A stretch of DNA of 56,377 nucleotides, from the NCBI GenBank assembly GCA_023402845.1, contig JAEYFP010000064.1, positions 1 to 56,377 of the forward strand, written 5' to 3'. The stretch's first letter is position 1. Each line of letters opens with the position of its first letter. Origin of the DNA: Bacillota bacterium (GTDB lineage: Bacteria > Bacillota > Clostridia > Lachnospirales > Lachnospiraceae). Positions 51,072 to 56,377 of this stretch are shown one piece after another. Position numbers and translations under genes: made by a program. The notes under the pieces were generated by a model. The model was not told the origin of the DNA. It saw only the letters and a list, made by a program, of their open reading frames with translations, and ran no database searches.

Positions 51072-51832
51072 GCTTGGTGGAAATCAGAAACTTAAGTAAA
51101 CGGTTTGGAGAGAATGTGGTGCTTGATCAGATTGATCTGGATATAGAAAAGGGAGATGTTGTGGCAATCATTGGTCCTTCGGGCACAGGAAAATCAACAC
51201 TTCTTCGATGTATGAATCTGCTGGAAAAACCGGAATCGGGTACGGTGACGATTGGAGGAGAAGCCTTTGATCTGACGACTAAGGAATCAAAGGAAAAATT
51301 AAGACTTCGTCAGAGAACAGAAATGGTTTTTCAGCAATTTCACTTGTTCAAACAAAAAACTGCCTTAGAAAATGTAATGGAAGGCCTTCGGATTGTTCAG
51401 AAGAAGAGTAAGGAGGAGGCCGAGCGGCTTGCGGTAGAACAGTTAAGGAAGGTGGGAATGGGAGACCGATTGTATCACTATCCGAGACATCTGTCAGGCG
51501 GACAGCAACAGAGAGTTGCAATAGCCAGGGCGCTTGCGATGAAGCCGGAGCTCCTGCTGATGGATGAACCAACCTCGGCGCTGGATCCGGAGCTGGTTAC
51601 AGAGGTTTTATCTACAATCAGACAGGTGGCCCAGGAAGGGAATACAATATTACTTGTAACCCATGAGATGAATTTTGTAAGAAGTGTTGCTACAAGAGTT
51701 ATATTTTTGGAAAACGGTAAGGTTGTTGCAGATGGAACCGCAAGAGATATTTTTGAAAATCCGGCAAGTGATCGGTTGAAGGATTTTTTTGTTCATATCA
51801 ATTTGTTGGATGGATCGGAATATACCATTTAA
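51068..51832 (+). CDS. Amino-acid ABC transporter ATPase
   Basis: The 254-residue ATPase has Walker A GPSGTGKS, Q-loop QQFHLF, signature LSGGQQQR, Walker B LLLMDEPTSALDPE and the switch His in LVTHEM. The start at 51068 overlaps the permease TGA and has GGGAG upstream; a longer reading beginning inside the permease gene is not supported. With the upstream permease and the downstream lipoprotein it makes a complete importer. Confidence 0.96.
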   Translation: MSLVEIRNLSKRFGENVVLDQIDLDIEKGDVVAIIGPSGTGKSTLLRCMNLLEKPESGTVTIGGEAFDLTTKESKEKLRLRQRTEMVFQQFHLFKQKTALENVMEGLRIVQKKSKEEAERLAVEQLRKVGMGDRLYHYPRHLSGGQQQRVAIARALAMKPELLLMDEPTSALDPELVTEVLSTIRQVAQEGNTILLVTHEMNFVRSVATRVIFLENGKVVADGTARDIFENPASDRLKDFFVHINLLDGSEYTI

Positions 51833-51857
51833 AATAAAAAATCAGGAGGAATCAAGT

Positions 51858-52892
51858 ATGGGAGAAAAAAAGTATACGACTGTAGATGGCAGGCAAATTA
51901 GAATCCGTCCGCAGGAAATCGTATCGGAAATTGATGAAAATGGATATTTTTGCAGACAGCCCAATCATTTTACCGAGGGCTTCGGCGAAGGAGAAAATCC
52001 GGTAGAGGCAGGCAGATACCGCCTCGTCTGGGCAAAGCTGTGCCATTGGTCCAACAGGGCCTCGATAGTAAGAGAATTGCTGGGACTTGACGCGATCAGT
52101 GTAAATATGGTTTCTCATTCCGATATAAATGAAAACGTAGGCTGGGAGTTTACCTATGATGAAAGTAATACAGACCCGGTTTTGGGCACTCGTTTTTTGA
52201 GTGAATCTTATTATAAGGCAGATGATGATTATGAGGGAAGAACGACAGTGCCGGCTCTGATTGATGTGAAAACAGGTAAGGTAGTGAATAATGATTATCA
52301 TAAGCTGACGAATTACTTTGAAGTAGAGTTTAAGCCATTTCATAAACCGAATGCAGCGGATTTATATCCCGAGGATTTAAGGAATCAGATTGATGAACTG
52401 AATGAATGGCTGTTTGACAACATCAATAACGGAGTGTATAAGACCGCTTTTGCACAGTCCAAGGAGGCCTATTGGGAGGCCTATCATTCCTTTTATGCAG
52501 CCATGGATATTTTAGACAAAAGACTTGAAAATCAAAGATTTCTGCTCGGAGATTATGTGACTGACAGTGACATCAGATTGTATGTGACACTGGCCAGACT
52601 GGATATCCGCTATACTCATCAGCTGGGGCATACGAAACAGCGGTTGGTAGATTATAAAAATCTTTGGCCTTATGCAAGAGACCTTTATCAGATTCCCGCT
52701 TTTCGCAATAACACTTACTTTAAGGATTTTGCAAATCCGGACAATCGGAGAACGGAAGGGCTAATGCAGACCTTTAACGCAAGGTTTTTGGATGAAATCA
52801 ACTTTGATGCTTATTGGGGAGCACCTCATGATCGAACAAGGCTCAGCGGTGACCCCGGAAATAAGTTTAGGTTAGAAAAGGAGGGAATCTAA
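51858..52892 (+). CDS. Glutathionyl-hydroquinone-reductase-like GST, copy 1
   Basis: The 344-residue Xi-class GST homologue of YqjG/ECM4 type has an N-terminal thioredoxin fold with the active-site Cys62 in WAKLCHWSNRAS (the usual motif is CPWAHR) and a helical C-terminal domain with DYVTDSDIRLYVTLARLD. These enzymes remove glutathione from glutathionyl-hydroquinones. Many Clostridia do not make glutathione, so the thiol may differ. The ATG at 51858 follows AGGAGG. It is 26 nt after the ATPase and 1 nt before its paralogue. Confidence 0.85.
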   Translation: MGEKKYTTVDGRQIRIRPQEIVSEIDENGYFCRQPNHFTEGFGEGENPVEAGRYRLVWAKLCHWSNRASIVRELLGLDAISVNMVSHSDINENVGWEFTYDESNTDPVLGTRFLSESYYKADDDYEGRTTVPALIDVKTGKVVNNDYHKLTNYFEVEFKPFHKPNAADLYPEDLRNQIDELNEWLFDNINNGVYKTAFAQSKEAYWEAYHSFYAAMDILDKRLENQRFLLGDYVTDSDIRLYVTLARLDIRYTHQLGHTKQRLVDYKNLWPYARDLYQIPAFRNNTYFKDFANPDNRRTEGLMQTFNARFLDEINFDAYWGAPHDRTRLSGDPGNKFRLEKEGI

Positions 52893-52893
52893 T

Positions 52894-53925
52894 ATGGCAG
52901 AATATGTGGAGGTAAAGGGAAAGCAGATAAGGGTAAGGCCGGTCGAGATTATCAGCGAACTGGATGAATACGGAAATTTTCATCGGCAGGCCAATCGATT
53001 TACGGAGGGGTTTGGAGCGGGAGAAAATCCCGTTGAAAAGGAAAGATATATCCTCTTTTGGGCAAAAGGATGCCATTGGTCTAACAGAGCATCAATTACA
53101 AGAGAACTGCTGGGCTTGCAGGATGCAATTAAAATAGAGATTGTTGACAATGTGTCATGGGAAAACAATCGCTCTCTCGGGTGGGAATTTGTGAATTCAC
53201 CTGACCACAAAAATCCCGAGACAGATGCACAGTTTCTGAGCGAACTTTATTTCAATGCTGACCCGGAATATACGGGAAGGGCTACAGTTCCGGCTTTGGT
53301 GGATTATAAAACAAAAAAGGTGGTCAACAATGACTATCATAAACTGACCAATTATTTTCAAGTAAACTTCCGCCCCTTTCATAAAGAACATGCACCCGAT
53401 TTATATCCCCAGGAGCTGCGTGAAGAAATAGACAAACTAAATTGGTGGTTGTTTGATAATGTCAACAATGCGGTTTACAGAGCGCAGTTTGCACAGTCGC
53501 TTCAGGCATTCTCCGATGCATACGAGACATTTTTTGCTGGTCTTGAGGCGATGGATGACCGTTTGGCAAACCAAAGATTTTTATTCGGAGATTATGTGAC
53601 AGACAGTGACATCAGACTCTATGTGACACTGGCGAGATTTGATGTCGCATATTCACGCAATATCGGACCTTGCAAGCATCGGCTGGTGGATTACAAAAAT
53701 CTTTGGCCCTATGCAAGAGACCTGTATCAGATTCCGGCTTTTGCACACAACACCTACTTTAAGGATTTTGCAGCGACGAAAAAAAGGGGAGAATCGGGAC
53801 TTATTCATTCTACGTATTATGACTTTGTTATCCCGAATACAGATTTTGATACAATTTGGAAGGCGGCATCGGGCAGAGAGGCACTGAGTGCAGATCCAGC
53901 GCATAAATTCAGGATTGAAAAATAG
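52894..53925 (+). CDS. Glutathionyl-hydroquinone-reductase-like GST, copy 2
   Basis: The 343-residue paralogue of the preceding protein is colinear with it from end to end and has the same motifs: Cys60 in WAKGCHWSNRAS and DYVTDSDIRLYVTLARFD. The two are a tandem duplication that has diverged most near their C-termini. Both active-site Cys are kept, so both are probably enzymes with related but different substrates. AAGGAGG precedes the ATG. Confidence 0.85.
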   Translation: MAEYVEVKGKQIRVRPVEIISELDEYGNFHRQANRFTEGFGAGENPVEKERYILFWAKGCHWSNRASITRELLGLQDAIKIEIVDNVSWENNRSLGWEFVNSPDHKNPETDAQFLSELYFNADPEYTGRATVPALVDYKTKKVVNNDYHKLTNYFQVNFRPFHKEHAPDLYPQELREEIDKLNWWLFDNVNNAVYRAQFAQSLQAFSDAYETFFAGLEAMDDRLANQRFLFGDYVTDSDIRLYVTLARFDVAYSRNIGPCKHRLVDYKNLWPYARDLYQIPAFAHNTYFKDFAATKKRGESGLIHSTYYDFVIPNTDFDTIWKAASGREALSADPAHKFRIEK

Positions 53926-53934
53926 AGGCGGACA

Positions 53935-54444
53935 ATGAATATTACATTTCAGACAACAAAAGAAAATATCAACTGGCAGGAGGTGGCTGATGTTCTAAAA
54001 CGCTCCGGGCTTGCGGATCATACAAAAGAAGAGCAGGAAATTATTTTTAAAAACAGTTATGCGGTCGTTTTTGTCTATGACGGTACACATATTGTAGGAG
54101 TGGCAAGGGCACTATCTGACGGTCTGTCTCAGGCGGCTGTTTATAATGTGGCTTTGGATGAGGAGTACCAGGGACGGGAACTTGGAAAACAGCTGATGGA
54201 AAAGCTGATGGAACAGTTGAAGGGACAAAATGTCATTTTGTATACACATCCGAGAACGGTTTGGTTTTATGAAAAGCTGGGATTTCGGAGAAATAAAACA
54301 GCACTGTCTTGTTTTAGTTGTTCTGAGGAGCATCTTAATTGGATGGAGCAGACAGGATTTTTCCTGCCGGAGGGTTTTCGTTTTGCGGATGAGTATCACA
54401 GAGCAGATATGAAAGGGCGTATTTGTGATCAAAAGAAATCTTAA
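53935..54444 (+). CDS. GNAT acetyltransferase in the amino-acid ABC operon
   Basis: The 169-residue GNAT has the acetyl-CoA loop in DEEYQGRELGKQLMEKLME (about residues 78-96). It lies 9 nt after the second GST gene. In Bacillus, GNATs SnaA and SnaB are encoded beside cystine-type ABC transporters and acetylate S-(2-succino)cysteine. The same type of role is likely here, but the sequence does not identify the substrate. Confidence 0.82.
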   Translation: MNITFQTTKENINWQEVADVLKRSGLADHTKEEQEIIFKNSYAVVFVYDGTHIVGVARALSDGLSQAAVYNVALDEEYQGRELGKQLMEKLMEQLKGQNVILYTHPRTVWFYEKLGFRRNKTALSCFSCSEEHLNWMEQTGFFLPEGFRFADEYHRADMKGRICDQKKS

Positions 54445-54496
54445 CTATAGTTTGATAGGTATTAATTAAAAAAATAAAAGAAACGAGGAGAAAAAA

Positions 54497-55432
54497 ATGA
54501 AAAAAGAAAACTTAAAAAAACTGCAGCTTGTTGTGCTGGCAGCTGCCACAATGGTTTTTGCGACAGGATGCGGGAAAGCTGCAGAAGACAATGCGGCACA
54601 GACAGCGGCAGAAGCTGAGGTAACACAAGAAGAAACACAGGAAGAAACACAGGCAGTACAGGAGACTGCGGAAAGTTCCGATACGCAGGAACCGGCCGGC
54701 GAAGTAACAACGATTTATGCTGCAACAAGTGCAGCTCCAAGGCCGTTTACTTATCAGGATGAGAGCGGGGAATTGACAGGGCATAATATTGAGCTGATTA
54801 AAGCCGTATTTGATAAATTGCCGCAGTATAAGCTGGAAATTGAGATCACAGAGTTTTCGTCTATTTTCGCGGGACTTGATGCCGATAAGTATCAGCTCGG
54901 AGTTAATAATTTTGCGATGAATGATGAAAGAAAAGAAAAGTATCTTTATACCGATCCCGAAATGGTGAACAATTACATCGTTGTAGCAAATGAAAATGTG
55001 AATGTTGAAGAAATTACAGATATGACAGAGCTTGCCGGCACTTCTTTTATCGGCGGCCCCGGAAATGATAAAACGACCGTAGTGGAAACGTACAACGAAA
55101 CGCATCCCGATCAGTTGATTGAAATTGTATATGATGAGAATCCGTTATTAGAGCAGCTTCAAATGGTTGAAAGCGGAAAAGCAGATTTTCTTATTATTGA
55201 TGCGCCGATGTATTACGGATATTATCAGCCGGAATTCAACTTAAACCTCAAGGACTTCAGTCTGGAAAATGTGAAATCCGCAACCTACAGCTATTTTATT
55301 GTAAACAAGGGAAATGAACAGCTGCTCGAGGATATCAATGCGGCGCTGGCAGAGGTAATTGCGGACGGCACCTCTACGGAGATCAGCATCAAGTATCTGG
55401 GCGAGGATTATTCTCCCGGAATTACAGAGTGA
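54497..55432 (+). CDS. Amino-acid ABC transporter binding lipoprotein
   Basis: The 311-residue family 3 solute-binding protein has the lipobox ATGC (Cys25), an acidic Gln/Glu/Thr linker and a core that begins TTIYAATSAAPRPFTYQDESGELTGHNIEL. The DERKEKYLYTDP and GGPGNDKTTVV segments line the ligand cleft in this family. GAGGAG precedes the ATG. It belongs with the permease and ATPase upstream, although four genes separate them. The ligand is probably cystine or another sulfur amino acid (inference). Confidence 0.92.
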   Translation: MKKENLKKLQLVVLAAATMVFATGCGKAAEDNAAQTAAEAEVTQEETQEETQAVQETAESSDTQEPAGEVTTIYAATSAAPRPFTYQDESGELTGHNIELIKAVFDKLPQYKLEIEITEFSSIFAGLDADKYQLGVNNFAMNDERKEKYLYTDPEMVNNYIVVANENVNVEEITDMTELAGTSFIGGPGNDKTTVVETYNETHPDQLIEIVYDENPLLEQLQMVESGKADFLIIDAPMYYGYYQPEFNLNLKDFSLENVKSATYSYFIVNKGNEQLLEDINAALAEVIADGTSTEISIKYLGEDYSPGITE

Positions 55433-55448
55433 CGGAGGATGAGAAACC

Positions 55449-56377
55449 ATGTTGGGAATCAATACTCCAAGCTTCTACATCAGTGAATCGGGAGCCATTA
55501 ATAAAATAGGAGAGACTGCCCTTAGGGCAGTCAAACAGCAAAGTAAAAAGGCGCTGGTCGTTTGGTCAAAGACAGCCAAAGAAGTTACGCAAGAGAAAAT
55601 CAAGGCAAGTCTTTCGGCGGCTGGCATCGGGTATGAGGAAATCCTTTTTGAGGGATTTCCTACCTACCAACGTGCAGAACAGTATGCCGCCCGTGCGGCG
55701 GAAGAACATGCGGATTTCTTTCTGGCGGTGGGCGGCGGCCGGGTAATGGATACCACAAAAATTGCAGCCACTTATGCTAATATACCGGTCATTACCGTTC
55801 CTACAATTGCAGCAACCTGCGCCTGCTGGGCAGCGGTTTCCATTATATATACGGATGACGGGGATTGCCTGGAGGGTTACATGAATCCCAAAAGTGCGGT
55901 GGCAGTCATTGCAGATACGGAAATTTTATCAAAGGCGCCGATCCGTTATATCAAAGCCGGGGTTGTAGATACAATGGCAAAGTGGTATGAACTGCAGACA
56001 GATGCTGCGTCAGCGGAGGACTTTGCCACACAAATATCATTGCACTCTGCAAAACTTTCCGTAACATATTTGGAGGAGAACGGAAAAGAAGTAATTGATC
56101 GAATACAGCAGGGCATCATCGATGAAAGAACAGGGAAGGTGATGGATGCCATCATCTTTTTGCAGGGAACCGTGGGCAGCTTTGTCGGAAGAAAAGCATT
56201 CGCCGGATTTGCTCACCCCTTTTACAATTCTTCCAGACGCGTTTTTTCGACACATCAAAAGCTTCATGCAGAGGTTGTGGCATTTGGCCTGATTGCGCAG
56301 GCGGTTTTATTAAATAAATCGCCGGAGGAGATTCAGAGAATGCTGCAGATTTTTGACCGGTTTGAGCAGGTATATAC
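55449..56377 (+). CDS. Glycerol-dehydrogenase-like iron alcohol dehydrogenase, partial
   Basis: The reading frame is open from ATG 55449 to the window end (309 codons), so the C-terminus is missing. It has the NAD loop AVGGGRVMDTTK and metal ligands Asp174 (GVVDTMAK), His256 (FAHPFYN) and His273 (KLHAEVVAFG), as in GldA-type enzymes that oxidise polyols or reduce keto-alcohols. GGAGG lies 10 nt upstream, 16 nt after the binding-protein stop, so it is likely in the operon. The substrate is unknown, and glycerol is only the family default. Confidence 0.85.
   Translation, partial: MLGINTPSFYISESGAINKIGETALRAVKQQSKKALVVWSKTAKEVTQEKIKASLSAAGIGYEEILFEGFPTYQRAEQYAARAAEEHADFFLAVGGGRVMDTTKIAATYANIPVITVPTIAATCACWAAVSIIYTDDGDCLEGYMNPKSAVAVIADTEILSKAPIRYIKAGVVDTMAKWYELQTDAASAEDFATQISLHSAKLSVTYLEENGKEVIDRIQQGIIDERTGKVMDAIIFLQGTVGSFVGRKAFAGFAHPFYNSSRRVFSTHQKLHAEVVAFGLIAQAVLLNKSPEEIQRMLQIFDRFEQVY

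Overview
The window looks like chromosome from a spore-forming, Gram-positive Clostridia, most probably a gut Lachnospiraceae. The grounds are strong AGGAGG-type ribosome binding sites, lipobox signal peptides with no outer-membrane genes, a SpoVA-family sporulation gene, YesMN-type regulators beside a sugar ABC transporter, and a GH127 arabinofuranosidase. The family assignment is inferred from gene content and was not tested by a search. I saw no rRNA, tRNA, CRISPR array or prophage. The only mobile-element trace is a transposase C-terminus at the left edge.

Region 1 (1-11192) is a sugar-uptake locus. A cytoplasmic GH127 beta-L-arabinofuranosidase is divergent from an AraC regulator, a LytS/YesM-type kinase and a YesN-type response regulator. 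These are followed by a binding lipoprotein and two permeases with no ATPase. A soluble chemoreceptor with a CZB zinc-binding domain follows.

Region 2 (11193-22562) is the most unusual part. An OmpR-type two-component pair precedes a compact type VII-like secretion locus. That locus encodes an FHA-EssC ATPase, a YukD ubiquitin-like protein, four different WXG100-type small proteins, a vWA-TM-FHA membrane protein and a DUF2974 (Mbeg1-like) alpha/beta hydrolase. EssA, EssB/YukC and EsaA are not encoded in it. A 14-nt motif is shared by the region upstream of the two-component operon and the region upstream of essC, which suggests that the pair controls the secretion system.

Region 3 (22563-31241) holds housekeeping and small genes: spoVAE, a DUF5721 protein, exodeoxyribonuclease III, a repeat-rich lipoprotein, an M18 aminopeptidase, a DegV protein, a LytTR response regulator, a DUF1294 protein, a DUF4397 protein and argG. 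Several well-formed palindromes and hairpins lie between these genes.

Region 4 (31242-36494) is the arginine operon argC-GNAT-argJ-argB-argD, divergent from argG, with ARG-box-like sites over the argC promoter. Region 5 (36495-48969) carries a membrane-anchored solute-binding protein, HtrA, a small DMT transporter, comEA, a second two-component pair, a GerMN lipoprotein, comEC, holA (possibly leaderless), a small coiled protein and a solitary flagellin-like gene with a housekeeping-type promoter.

Region 6 (49054-56377) has azlCD, then an apparent operon with a consensus promoter and a CymR-like palindrome. It encodes an amino-acid ABC permease and ATPase, two tandem glutathionyl-hydroquinone-reductase-like proteins, a GNAT, the cognate binding lipoprotein and an iron-type polyol dehydrogenase cut by the window end. 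This set resembles organosulfur/cystine scavenging loci. Most genes appear intact. Functions are assigned from recognisable motifs and family knowledge, and regulatory claims are inferences from sequence patterns.
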